Shown in pieces: positions 24,554-37,600 of a stretch of 64,000 bases of DNA (position 1 is the first letter of the stretch; the number at the start of each line of letters is the position of its first letter). The notes under the pieces are model-generated. The model saw nothing but the letters and a program-made list of their open reading frames with translations, had not been told where the DNA came from and did no database searches. The translations under genes were made by a program, and so were the position numbers. This stretch comes from Lineus longissimus (taxonomy: Eukaryota; Nemertea; Pilidiophora; Heteronemertea; Lineidae): positions 12,280,109 to 12,344,108 of the forward strand of contig NC_088325.1 of assembly GCF_910592395.1 (NCBI RefSeq), written 5' to 3'.

Positions 24554-27500
24554 ACCCAAATTAAGTACACTCAACCTATATATAAAGATTTCTGCAAATT
24601 TCTCATCCCACATACATGTGAATCAATCAATAGGCAGTATTCAGCGGCCATCAGCTGTCGCTCTGAATTGCAAGATGATGTCGTGGTGAAGTACATGTAG
24701 TAAAACAATGCAGAACATCTTATCTATTATTCCATTGTTTCTAATACAAATCTTTAGTTTGAGGAGAAATGCCGATGCGTTGTTGTTGACGTATTACTTT
24801 TTGAATGACTGTCCTCTCTCAAGCAATCGGCTTAATGTTTCAATGTCAGAATGTTTCAGTGTACTTTGATGGAGAGCAGCTTTTAATGTCTACTGTTCTT
24901 GTGTTTTTACTGGTAAAAATCATTGCAGCAAGAACTGATAGCACTGGTGACTAATTTTTACAAGTGTAAACAAAATTTTTAACTTCAGCAGCTGGGTTGT
25001 GGCTTCAAGTCATTTGTTGTTGCCATCTGTCTGCCAGCAGTGATGAAAGATAACCGAATCTGAATATGGACTTGCATTCCTATGAAGGGCAAAAGGAGGA
25101 CCTGTACATGTCCCACGTTCCAAAGAAAAGGGCCACTCAATGAAAAACTTCTCTCCCCATACTAGGTCCTAGGAGCTAGTATGATGTAGTTGTCCTTTAA
25201 AGTGAATCCATACCATGTCATCACCATTGAGAAACATTTATAAGGAATATACTGCAAAATACCAAAATTCTCTCCAAAATCCATCAAAAGTAAACAAGTT
25301 ATTCTGAGCGTCTCAAATTGTCAATATGTTGCTATGTGTGGTGTTAGAACAAGTGTAATTTATTAATTTTGTATGGTTTTTGACAACTTGCGGCTTTTAT
25401 GAATGGGAAAAACTTTTCAAAATGACAGTTGTATGTTTGGCACTGGTCAATGACTGGCAGCAATTAATAATGAAAATGAGTATTTGTAAACTGTGGTGCA
25501 GATTTGTCTGGTACTTCTGTGTAGCTCCCAATGAAATAGTACAATCATTTTCTACACCGTACTTTATCAATTGGACTTATCTTGTACACTGGCTGGTCAT
25601 ACACTGCTGGTTTTAACCTCTAAATTCTGACGAGTTGGAAAGAGACTTGATCAGAGGGAATATGAACCCACAACATCTTGATCTGAATTTGGTCTCTCTA
25701 TTGTTAAGGCCATTCGTGAAAGATTTGAAATTTTTTTAATTAATGGCTGGCCAAGTTAACTCCGGGTAACATGTTGAAAAACTCTCTACGTGATATACAA
25801 TCAATCTTACTTTAGATATCCTGAAATCACATTTTCAGTTCTCAAGAGGTTGCTACATCTCCATTCCCACATAATCTTACCAAAAAACGAACATTCGTTT
25901 CTGATGAGTAAATACTCCACTGAAATTAGCTAGAGTTAGTCATTAAGAGAAAATCTAAATTAGATCTTTGTGGCTATATTCGAACGCTGGCGTTCCCATC
26001 CCCGGTTTTGTGGCACCACCAAATGAGCAATCCTGAAGATATTTCCACTCTTAGTTGGACTGATATTAACACTCACAGAATGTAGGTTCTGTACTGTTCT
26101 TATAGTTCAAGTCAAGTAGATTAATGTAACTATGTCCTGTGATATGGACAGATACAAATGCAGGCTAATTTAAGTGCAGTTTTAGGAAATAAGTTATTTT
26201 GCCATGCAACAACATTGGGTTGGGCCGAAAATTTGTTTCCTTGGCTCTGCTTTATCATGACGCTTAAAGAAGTTGTATTCGAATACATCATTTCCACTAT
26301 TAACATTGATTCAGTGAAGTGATGATTGATAGTTGCCCTTGGGGGTGCCCTCCAGAACTTCGACAATTTACCACTTATTGGTTAAAATAGTCCTACATGA
26401 ACCATGTCAGTTTCAATACAAATGCAATGTTTACAACAATAACCATGGACAAAACAAAAAATATGAATTGCTGTAAAATTAAATCCCTTCAATGAAATGG
26501 TTTCAACAAAAAGGTTCTAAATTTGGCTAGAGAATGAATGTGCTAAGAGGATTTTGTATGTTATAAAGCACTGTTTTAATTGTTTGAAGTTTGAAACTTG
26601 ATAAGTTAACTGTTAAAAAGCATTCTCAAAAATGAAAATGGTTGCTGTACGGGTAGTGCTGTTTCAAGCCGAACTCATCAATGATTCAAGATTTTGGGAT
26701 GGTTGAATTTCAAGTAATGAATTTCGTGAAAATATATTGACGCTGTGAATGCTGAAATGAAATATTAATGAAAAATACTGGCAATGTACAAATGCACAAA
26801 CGTTAAATGCGGAGAGTTCGTGGAGCAGGCAAACATTAGTTGTAATGTACTTTCATTTCAATTTGTCTAAAAGTTTCTGTTGCACTGCAATTGAACTTTA
26901 CATACTGTGCTGGTTAAACATGTTTGTCAAAGGGGTGCATGGCTTTTGCAGCTGCTTCAGAAACCCTAAATGGATATATACCCATAGCTGCATGGCTAGA
27001 CTTAAAAGATATTTTCTTTGAATTAACAGCTATATTTTGGTAGCAGACAGTCAAAGCCATAAGGTCACAGACAGATGGATGGATTTGTTCAGCCAGCCTT
27101 GGTACTTAACAAATCATGCTCACTGTACCCTCAGGGCCACATTTTGAGCGGGGTTAAGCCTAAAAGTAAATGTTTGTATGATGTCTTTGCTGGGTGTAGA
27201 AAAAATTGTGGGTTTGCCCACCAGGAACCAAATTGTGCCACTGCAAGGAAATATCACCTTATTAGATACAACATTAAATACAGTGCCTCCTGTAACTGGG
27301 TTTGAAACCAGTGATTGCCAATTTTTTTGCCTAGCTTAAGTTAGCCCCTTCTGAGCTCAATGGGGCCAATTGAGACCCAGGGATGCAGTGGTTTTCATCG
27401 GAGGGAAGAAGTATGTTGATGACGCCACAGTTTTTTGGTGGACACAAAACACAACGTGCTGTTATGAAAATGGCACACAGGTGCTGAAAAGGTCCGGATC

Positions 27501-28295
27501 CAGGAGCCGGAAAAAGAGGGGGCGGGCGTGTATTGCATTTCACATCAAAATTCCTGGTGTGTTCACAAATTTCATGGTCAATTTCAAAGATTTTTCATGA
27601 AACGGCGGGAGAGGCATGCGTCCGGTGTGCCCTCCTTAGATCCGCCCCCGCCAAATACAGGTTGATTATGATCCTTATTTGATTTCACATAGGCCGATAA
27701 AAGAACATGCAATGTTCAGGATTTCTAAAAGTTCTGTCGAGCTTGTGATGGAATAACACAGGCATTTGGGTTTAAGGACTTTTATTGTTGACCAGTTGCT
27801 GTACCTCCAAGGGCTCTAAAAGATTAATGAGGTTGAATAATCCAAGGGAATAACTAACAATATGTTTTGTTCACGAATTGATTTTTTATGGTATTAGGCA
27901 GAGGGTATGACATTATTGTTACAGGCAATGATGGAGTTTTTGTATGGATTAGTCGGAAATTCCTTAAGTTTGCAGTGTGTGCGTGTAACATTTTCTGTTG
28001 GTTATTGGGTATCCAGGTCTAAGGTTATAGCTACTTGTAGCAGTGTAGTATCTGTATGGTATCACTTTAGTTTCTTTGGATAACATTCTGGATGATTTTG
28101 AAGAAGGGTGAGTTTCTTAATCATTGCTGGCTATGATCGTGCATCGATGCAGTATCTGGTAAATATCTTGCTGGCGTTTGGAATTCTGCCTATATTTTTA
28201 TGGCCAACACATTTTAACTAGGCCTACACCAGTATATATGTTAATTTCAACTGGAATGGTTGGCAAAATGATATTGTAACATCACATCAAATGAG

Positions 28296-28505
28296 TTACA
28301 ACAACTGATGGAACAGCCAATCACCGCCTGTAAAATCATTATGATGCGACATAAGAACTTTCTGTATCATATTTTTCGATTCAACGGACTGTCCATCATG
28401 GTCTCTGCGCGTGGCAACAGCTGACTGGACAATAAATCCCGAAACACACGAGAAACGTGCTCCATATCGAAACTGCATTATTTTCCTCAATACAGAAGAT
28501 AACAT
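28296..28505 (-). other. CpG-richer open frame, possible exon or conserved element
   Basis: On the minus strand an ATG at 28505 opens 69 codons with several CpG-containing codons (Arg, Ser, Thr), whereas the flanks are CpG-poor. I recognise no domain. It could be an exon of a minus-strand gene or a conserved non-coding block. Confidence 0.15.
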
Positions 28506-29477
28506 GTGTCATCTTCATACAATGGGTTAGAATTTGCCAGGTCATCTCATAAACATGTGTCATGTAGTGTCAATAGTGTTTATAAGCTCAAGGATTTCGC
28601 ATTTGTATTTGACAGTAGCTATATTATGAGATCCAGTATTCAAGTAATTTGCGGACGAAAATGGACTTTTGATGTGCTGGAAACTTTATGACTGTTACAG
28701 CGGTTACCAGGTTTTGAATTAGCAGTTTCAAAATTTGGTTAGGCAGCAGTTATCTTCATAAAGTCCACCGCAGCTGTGACTGTTACATTGTATTAAAGTA
28801 GATAAACACTCATGATAATTTTTGAATAGTTCGAGGGGCTTCTGCTATCTGGAAACATCACGCTACATTCAGAGTAGAATTTGGTATACTGGACCACCAG
28901 TAATTTCGAACGGTGTATCTCTTTAAGCAAATCATCAAGACCTTGGAAAAGTCGACTGTGACTCCAGCCCAAAAGTCACTGACCACAAACAATGTGTCAC
29001 AAAACACACGGCCAATTCTCACAACCCTCATTAATTAATTAAAGTCCAGCAGAAATTCACAGTGGGTGGAAGGGCGCCTGTTTATCGACCAGTTTATAGA
29101 TTTTTGACTTTGTGCAGAGTTTGTCTACATATTTATGCAGTTGTGTAGAGCAAATATTTCAACTAGTCTTGAATTGAACCTGAATTGGTCAATGATGAAC
29201 TCTGTGTATGTGGCCATTATTAGCCCCTAACCCTGAAGGAATTATTTCAGGTCTCTATCCTGATACCCCTGGGGTCCTTTCTGACAAATTCCTGTTATTG
29301 TTCGGGAAGTGTTGAGGATCAGTAGTTTAATTCTATTATTCCATTATGCATGTGTCGTTAAATTTAAACCAATTATTTTTTGTCACCTTTAAGGGAGTTT
29401 TGCCACCTCTAGGTTTTGAATATTTTTATTGTTGGTTGACTTTTAAAGAAATGAGCCCACCAGCCTACCCTGTAACG

Positions 29478-30371
29478 GTTACAGGAAAATTCGTCCCCGG
29501 ATAATTCGTCCCCGGAAAATTCGTCCCCGCAAATTCGTCCCCGAATAATTCGTCCCCAAGGAAAATTCGTCCCCGGAAAATTCGTCCCCGAGGATAATTC
29601 GTCCCCGAGGATAATTCGTCCCCGGAAAATTTGTCCCCGAGGATAATTTGTCCCTGGAAAGTTCGTCCCCGAGGATAATTCGTCCCCAGAATATTTTACA
29701 AAGTTGAAAGTTTCTGACTTTACTTTCTAAGACTCTTAAGTCTTGTCGAATGGACTGTAGTAATAACTACTACTTTCGATTTTTCTAATTCAGTGTAACA
29801 TCTCTCTTTACTACCATACTAGCTAGTTACCTACCCCACTATTTATATAGTAGGTAGAGTTAGGCAGGCGAAATATTTTATTGAAGAGTTTAGAGCTTTT
29901 CTTTCATTCTGACCAGTAAAAATACTTATTTGAAAAAAAAAAAATTATTTCACCTGCCCACCCCTACCTACTATGAAAAGAGTGGAGTAGGTAACTAGCT
30001 AGTAGGGTAGTATTAAGTGGTAAAGAGAGATATAATGAATGAGAAAAGTCGAAAGTAGTAAGTAGTAGTTATTCCTAGAAAGTAATGTCAGAAACTTTCA
30101 ACTTTTGTTCAATTTTCCAGGGACGAATTATCTTCGAGGACGAATTTCCCAGGGACGAATTATCCTAGGGGACATATTTTCCGGGGACGAAATTTTCCTC
30201 GGGGACGAATTTTCCAGGGACGAATTATCCTCGGGGACGAATTATCCGGGGACGAATTTTCCTCGGGGACGAATTTTCTGGGGACGAATTTTCCTAGGAG
30301 ACGAATTTTCCGGGGACGAGTTTTCCGGGGACGAATTTTCCGGGGACGAATTTTCCTAGAGCCCCTGTAAC
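29478..30371. mobile_element. fold-back element with GGGGACGAATT end repeats
   Basis: The left 210 bases are a string of AATTCGTCCCCGG-type units. The right 250 bases are the complementary GGGGACGAATTTTCC units, so the ends are long, internally repetitive inverted repeats. The inner arms also match: TACTAGCTAGTTACCTACCCC near 29818-29840 pairs with GTAGGTAACTAGCTAGTAGGG near 29987-30008. Outer tips read GTTACAGG at 29478 and CCTGTAAC ending 30371. The left flank makes a 15-base palindrome CTGTAACGGTTACAG. The whole can fold as one long hairpin with a short loop near 29.9 kb. No transposase is encoded. The GGGGACGAA-derived frame at 30105-30359 is repeat-driven, not a gene. Confidence 0.85.
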
Positions 30372-30909
30372 ATCTTCACAGTGACTGCTGTTAATTGGAA
30401 GCCTCTCACACATTACTTTTAAAATGGGTTTTGAATGGCTCGGTAAAAACTTAAGGCGGGCAGAACATGTAATAAGTGCCCTATAATAAGAAAGAGTTAA
30501 CATCCAAGATATCCAACCTGGATACAGTTACATTGTACGTTCAGTGACAACATAACATTCCTCTCTCCAATGCACTTGTTGTAGCAGTATGTACATTTTG
30601 TTCTCAAACAAAGCGAGCGGTTTACTTTTACTTTGTGTTGACATTGTCTCAAAGTTTTCTTTTGACATTTGTAAAGATGAAAGGAGAAATCTTTCAGACA
30701 ACTGACTGAAATTTCAATCCACTGGTACCGAAGAGGTCTCGTTTACGCTTTATGTCATGTGCCTGTGAAAAGATGAAAAGAAAGGTCTACTGCTATTTTG
30801 GATGTCACTACATGAAGAGAAAGATTCGAAAAACAATCTGACAATAACTTCAAATCAAGTGCCATTCTATATAACTGACATTATCAAATTCACACTTTGT
30901 AGAAGAAGC

Positions 30910-31003
30910 AACTGCTCAGTACCTTGTTGAAAAAGGTAGCTGCTCAGTACCTTGTAGAAAAGGCAACTGCTCAGTACCTTGTAGAAAAGGCAACTGCTCA
31001 GTA
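30910..31003. repeat. 27-bp tandem repeat, 3.5 copies
   Basis: The unit AACTGCTCAGTACCTTGTAG plus seven bases is repeated; the first copy has one extra base. Because 27 is a multiple of three, the + frame across the later copies reads AQYLVEKAT twice and continues open to 31206 without a recognisable domain. Confidence 0.85.
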
Positions 31004-31229
31004 TACCAAGAAGACAGGTCGACAATATGCAGCTTTACATCACTTCAAAAACTCTGCTTTTGCTATCGTGGAACAGCCCGGCTCTATTTCAAAACGGAAG
31101 TATCGATTAATGCACTCTACGTACAATATCATTGAAAAATTATCTAGGAATTATCGTGCAATTACCGGGGAGTGTGCAAACAAGGTGAAACAGCACCATA
31201 ACATTTAACAGTGTTCTCCTTTATGGGCA
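31004..31229. other. continuation of repeat-containing open frame
   Basis: The + frame that begins in the 27-bp repeats stays open here for about 68 codons, rich in K, R, N and Y, and stops at 31206. There is no domain, no upstream ATG before the repeat and no donor. Probably not coding. Confidence 0.3.
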
Positions 31230-31620
31230 CACTGTCATAGCGCGTGGCGCAAAATAGTAATAAACGCACTCGAATTCACAAGGGTCTGCGACTCGCGCGA
31301 CTGGTTACAGATGACATAGTAACAACAGTAGGATAACGGGTGGCAACCTCGAGTGCTATTGTCGACGGGAGAGTGAAGTGTCAAAGAGTTTTGCACAAAA
31401 TTATCTTGTCAATTATGTTCGTATAGAGCCACGGTGAAGATACCTGCGGATACTTATACTGGTGTTTTGACTTGAAAAGTATCGTTTACTGGTATCTCTT
31501 CTGTTCAATTTGGATTTCTTAATAAACAAGAAGGATTTTGTTCAGCTACTTATTGTGGATTTAGGTTTTGTTTTATCGGAGTATACTTTTGGATTTATCG
31601 GCAAAAGTTTGAATGTAAAG
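31230..31620 (+). promoter_or_regulatory. candidate promoter and non-coding first exon
   Basis: CpG dinucleotides cluster at about 31236-31380 (GCGCGTGGCGC, GCGACTCGCGCGAC, CCTCGAG, GTCGACGGG), unlike the depleted surroundings. The stretch downstream ends in an exact donor, AAG|GTAAGTTTT, at 31621. A CpG-rich start followed by a consensus donor fits a 5' UTR exon. The next matching acceptor I find on the + strand is TTTACCCTTTCTCTTTTCAG at 45799, before the candidate nephrin start exon. No TATA box or initiator is certain. Confidence 0.25.
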
Positions 31621-34600
31621 GTAAGTTTTGAAAAGTCCAATAACTTTTCATTTCTGAAGATGAGTGCATCCTGTGATTCTAGATGCACTGCATAAATGTT
31701 TGAGCCATATCCAATGGGAAGTTTTATTCTGAGAGGGATCATCATATCATTGGTAACAAGTCATGTTGTTACAATAAAGTAGAGGCTCGTTGACCATTCA
31801 TATAAATCACAAACAGATCAGGTTTCACTGGGTATGGGTTTCAAAACAGTCTTTGAAGACAATGCTATAGATCAGTTGTCAATTGGTAGGATAGTAATTT
31901 CTGTCAAAGTTGGTGTGCATTATGGATAGACACGGAGTCAAATGCTTTTTTAGGCATGATGCACCAGTGATAGTGGTTTGTCTTTGACAGTGATGGGTGA
32001 TGTTTGTAGATCAGTTGTCATCTGGTGTGACTAATCCCTGCTATCATTGTGGTGTGCATTACCGCAGCATAAAAAGATATGATTGATTTATATAGTGAAA
32101 AGAATTGATGGTTGAGATAAAATCTAATTGTGATGGTTGATGGTATCATTGGGGGATGAGGGGTCAGTGTTTCTGCCAGAATTGAAATCGAGAGTACAAA
32201 AATATTTTTCGAAAACATTATTTTTGAAAGGGTAAAGATGCTGAAAGTATTTAACCATTCAGCTACGACACGAGAGATTATTTTTAATTTCTTTTTTGCT
32301 TATTTTGCGTGCTGAAATAGATCTTGTCTTGGAAAGGATTTTAGGTGCAATATTTTTGTTGGACGCGAATATTTGATCGAACCAGTTCAGCCAGAGGTTA
32401 AATAAAAAATAAAAATTCTGCGAAATGACGTGTGAATATTTATTCTTTGTTGTGAGGATTCATCAATTCTTTGGTCAGTGTCCATGCCGCGACAAGCTTT
32501 TGAAATGGACGGTGACTAATCATTGTGCGCCCCATGTGTCGGTTTATAAAATGCATGTCTCATCCTTTTGACGAAGGGATCGCAGCGTGACAGGCGTAAT
32601 GTCCGCATGGGTGGGACAGGTCATTGCGGACAATTAACACTGGTGGTCATTCAGACAGTGGTATAATTGAGCGCTTGATTAAAAAACGTTGTCTGGCGTA
32701 GTGTGTAATTTCTGATCGTACATTATGATAGTTTGCTGGCCATTTTGCTGTGGTTGTCATGGTTCTTTCAATATGGCAGTCTTGCCCTGGACTTTGACGT
32801 ATTTATTTTGGACCAGCTTTGCAGAGGTCAGCAATTAGATGATGATGTTTATTTGCCCTTACCATTTAGGCCTATTGACCACCCTGAGAGGTGTTTTATG
32901 GGAGTCGGTGTCACAACCTTGGTGGGTTTAAAGACAATAGACAGCGTAACCGGCTAGGTCCGAAGTCTTTTAACTCTGAGTAAGGGGCAAAATAATGTAA
33001 AGGACGTAGGCCTAGTTTGTCATATTTGCCCCCCCCCCCCCTCTTGAAAGACTGAACATCTGGTGAAATAAGCATGAAATCAAAAACACTTCTTCGTTTG
33101 CACACATCCAACATGTCGCTATTAGACACCACGGACAAATAAATAATCACCTTGGACAATAAGAAATTACATGATATTAGTCGCTTGATCACATAAACGC
33201 TCAATTAACTGTAGAATGAGAGTCTTCAAGTGGTGAGATTGTTATTGCTGATTCACAGAGAATAGCAATTGTGGCTTTCAGGACGGAGGGAGTATTTACT
33301 GAGTATTTACTTCTGATTTTTGGAGTATATACAATTTTCCCTAGGAAGAGCGTCATTTCACAGCAGAAATGGACAGATCAATGCTCCAGCTTCCTGTAAA
33401 ACTCAGAATTGTTGAAACCGAACAAAAAAAACCCCATTTTTCGCAAGTTAGTGTATATTTTCTCGAAGACATACTTTTTATATATATTATTTTTACACTG
33501 ACATTAGGGCCCAAAGTCGTCTTGGCCCAACAAAATGACACCATGCATCATAGATACAAATACCAAAGTGTACTCGACTAAATTCCCTTATGGACCATTT
33601 TCTAATCCAACAGTTTAAAAGCCATTAGGCTGCTTAAGAGTGTATCCAAAACCTCCTTCGAATGTATATCTTGCATGCTCCAAGTAATTTGTTCCTACAA
33701 ATGTGATAATTTGATATCTTGAGTCGTTTTGAATTTGAAAACAATCCGATATGCCCGGGGATTGACACCAAGAGTTGCGTAGGAGAAGGATGATATCTCG
33801 ACTGATATGATGTCTGGCGCTATTCTGGGGTGGGAGAATGGACTTTTTACACCTCTTAGAATTGCAATTGACTGCTCAAATCATAGCATTTTGATACTTC
33901 GATGGTCAATTTAGAATATACAAATCTTCTCTCAAAGGCAGAAATTAATCATCGATGCAACATTGATATAGAGCGTCCCTATTAAGAACACCCTTGTGAC
34001 TGACGAGTATTGTCCTTGATAGAGAGGTATCCTGATTAAAGAGGTAAATTTGATTGAAAATGACATGTTTGTTAATAGAGAGGTGTCTGCTATGGGAGGT
34101 TCCACTGTACCTTGAAATGATGGTTGTTGTAATGTGAAAACTGTGCCTTTCAATGATGGATGTTACCTACTGGTGGGGTCTTCAAGTTTCTCTCCCAGCC
34201 TTCCTGGTTCCGTGTAAAACAACTTGAAATTTGTTGCAAGCTGGTTACAAAAGTCTAAATATCTGGCCGTAATCTCCCGGTGGTTTGGTAAAGTGATATC
34301 ACCTTGAGTATGCCCATAATTTGTAGTGATTTCCTGCATAAAGCTTACATTTCTCTTTTCAGCTCAAAGTGGAATAAAAACTAGAAACAATTTCATCTCA
34401 AGTTTGTCAAAACCTGTGTACGATTCCTGTATAATTCATTAAAAATGCACTAAAAATTGTGACCACGCTTTTGTGGAATAGTAAGATGGAGCACGTCTTT
34501 CTTTAAGTAAAACCTGATTAAGACCTATGTTTTCACAGATTTTTACCTGAGGAAACATGTATGTTTTGGATACTTCCACATCTGTTTGTGAAATTTTTAA

Positions 34601-37600
34601 CCGTCTGCTAAAAAATACAAGGTTGTTATCGAGGTTTCAGTAATTCGACACGATGCTTTTGTCATTTGTGAGATATGATCTGTTTTTTTGGCTGTATATG
34701 AATTTGTAGCTAGTTGTTTTAGAATGTTCCCGCTGACCCCTCAGGGCGGTTCATGCTCAGTTTTCATCCACTCTTCTGATTTAAGGATCAGGTCTTGCAA
34801 AGACTCAGCTGTAATCGCCGTGAATATTTCCTGGTTTGCCATGTTTACAGTATTCTAGCAGATTCACCGCAAATCAAAAACATAGCCTGAAAGCGTACCA
34901 ATTCCATCGCTCAGTTACCCGAAGTAACGATGCAATCGAGATTCAAAACGCTCATGAAAATATCGTGAAAAATTCATTTGATTCAAGAAATGAAAATTGT
35001 GGGAAAGACGAATATTGAATTTTTTCAGATATTGAACATTTTCAAATTCATCCCTTCGGCATCTGTTTGATCTTTCCGTTCTTTAATGATTCCGCATTAG
35101 AAATTTTACTTTTTAAAATGGTTAAAACTTAACTGTAGCATCCGATCCTAATATGCTGTTTTCGTGTGGGAGGCTGGGCAGATCAGAATTCCTTGATGTT
35201 TTGACAAATCTGGAACCGAGCGCTGGAATTTAAAAGCAGGTCAAAAACATTTTATTACAGGAAAAATGTATGTTTATGTTGGCCATGTTGGCTGATAGCA
35301 TTTGCATGTGTGAAAAAATTTCAAGATAGAAATAAAAATAAATGAAACGTAGGTTCTACTTAGAGCTTTATAATGCACAGCTGTCTCAAGAGCTTTGCCT
35401 TTATTCCCTGCCGGATCCACATACCTTTCTCAAAAAACCAAGAAGCGTGCATCCTCCTCGACACATGGCCATTTCAGGCAAGAAGACATTACCGAGTGGC
35501 ACTGGTCAAGCCTCTAACCCACAACTTATCAATCACAAGTCGAATGCTCTTTCACTGTGCGATTGTGTTCCCCAATGGTTGATTTTCACCCCTTAGTGGG
35601 TTTTGCTACCATTTGGCATGAAGGGGAGGGACTACTTTCCCCCAGACTGCATTGAAGGTGTTTTTCATGCAGATTTCTGATGACAAGTAACAAAGCCTGG
35701 TGTTTAGCCTCCTCAAATTACCTTAATCTTGTGTACAGCAAAGTGATGTTAGCACCAGGCATAAGTCACAAGTCAAAACAAGATGGCCTTGAGGTTGCTA
35801 TAGCCAAGGTCAGAATACTCAAAACTAGTTTAACTGTGCCACCCGTCTCAATTGACTATTGCTTGGCTGCTGAATAGATTCCTCTTAGCACTGACATGAC
35901 TGAGAAAATCCTCCATTACTTCTGGAAACAAGTCTCGTAATCTTGAGTCATTGTCTCAAATCGACCACAAACAATCGATAATCAATCCCAGTCACCTGTT
36001 TTGTTTCCCAACTGTTAATTCAACTTAATTTGAAATTTCTTAAGATTGCCTGATACCGAGGACGTTTTCCTTTAGTTTTCGAGTTTGTCTTAGTCATTCA
36101 TTGATCCTAGAGGACAATTCACCCTTGAAGTTCTTCTTTATTTCTTCTTTAGCTTTGTGCAGTAGTGGCATCGACTGATTATGCTTCTGGGAGTACCATG
36201 AAGGCCCAGGGACCAGAGCCTTAATTGAATGTTACCAGAAAACAGATGTTACTAAAAAAGATGAACTTCTTGCAGATTTTTATCTCAAGAGGGAGAAAAG
36301 AAGTTTTTCCTCCCTCCAGAAAATTCTTCTTTAATTTCTTGCGGCCGATCTCATTAAAAATATATAAATATGAAATAAAATAGAGAAATATTTGCGAAAT
36401 AGCTGTATACCAATCTATTTGGTGACTGGTTTCATTTTCTTCCTCCGCGTCCCGCCACAAATGGTGTCTGCCGTTTATTTTCTGCTGCATTAAGCTTTCC
36501 CATCACTGTTAGATCGAGCATATGGTAATCAGACGCCAATTGCCGATATAGAAATATTTTATGACTCAAAGATTGCGATTTGCTGGAGCAGGTAGTCTGT
36601 ATAATGTGGCGGTTGAAAGTACTTGAGATTGCGGAAGTTTCAGACTTCAGTTTGAGAAGCCCAGTGGGCAACTCGGCTAGTGTACTGATGCAATAGGGAC
36701 CAGGTTCGAAACGGAGGAGAATTCAAACTTTTAACTACAGATGAGCTGATGTGAGTTTCGTTTAAGACTTATACATGCTATTCTTGAGGAAATAGAAAAA
36801 CACATAGAAGAAATCTCCACTGCATAAAATTGTATCTGCTCAAAAAAACTCATCATGAATGCTGTGTTTTTCATAGTGTTGATATTACTTTCATGAATGT
36901 TGACAAGTGTGGACATTAACAGATTAAGTAGTTGACAACCATACCTTTTAATGGTTAAGACAGGAAATGCTTAGCACTTAGGATTTTTTAGCTTGCAATA
37001 AATGCAATTACATTTTTGCATTAAATGCAATGTTTTTGTACCGAAAGTGAACTTTCCATCATAAAAAAGATACGATAGACCGTACACTGATGGTAGATAA
37101 GGAGCTCCCATTCTTGAAAGTCAATCCTACATCAACGGATTTTGGTACGAAAAGATTGATTACATTTTAATTGTTTGTTTGAGATTTGAAAGTTAATCAA
37201 TTTTCTCTCTCTCACCAATATTTTAGTACTTAGTCCTTTGTGTAGGATGGGCATAACTTTAATGAGTGTGATAGAGTGCACTTTCAGGCCACATTTGTCT
37301 GAAAGTTTTTCACGTGAAATTTGCAGAGACTCGTCTCTGGTTTAGTAACTCTACTCTTACCTAGTCTTCAGTATATTTTGAATCCATTTTCCGTCACCAT
37401 TCTAACAAACAAACAAATTAAAGAATAACAAAGTCACAAAACACCACGCACAGAACATTATTGATCTTTTAAAAATCCATAAGTGCGTATTAATAATGTA
37501 ACATCCGTTCTCTGAAACGCCTTCACTACTTTGGCTGCCTTTCGAGAGTCACTCGAACAGAGCAAGTTTCAAACATTTGGTAGGCTGGAACCGTACTATC

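Larger units (their letters stand above)
23524..29477. other. no gene recognised; two weak open frames
   Basis: Apart from the open frames at 24344-24553 and 28296-28505, listed separately, this is AT-rich sequence with no identifiable coding or repeat structure. Confidence 0.5.

Noticed and set aside
30105-30359. 84-codon frame rich in GDEFS repeats
   Set aside because: It is the translation of the GGGGACGAATT terminal repeats of the fold-back element.
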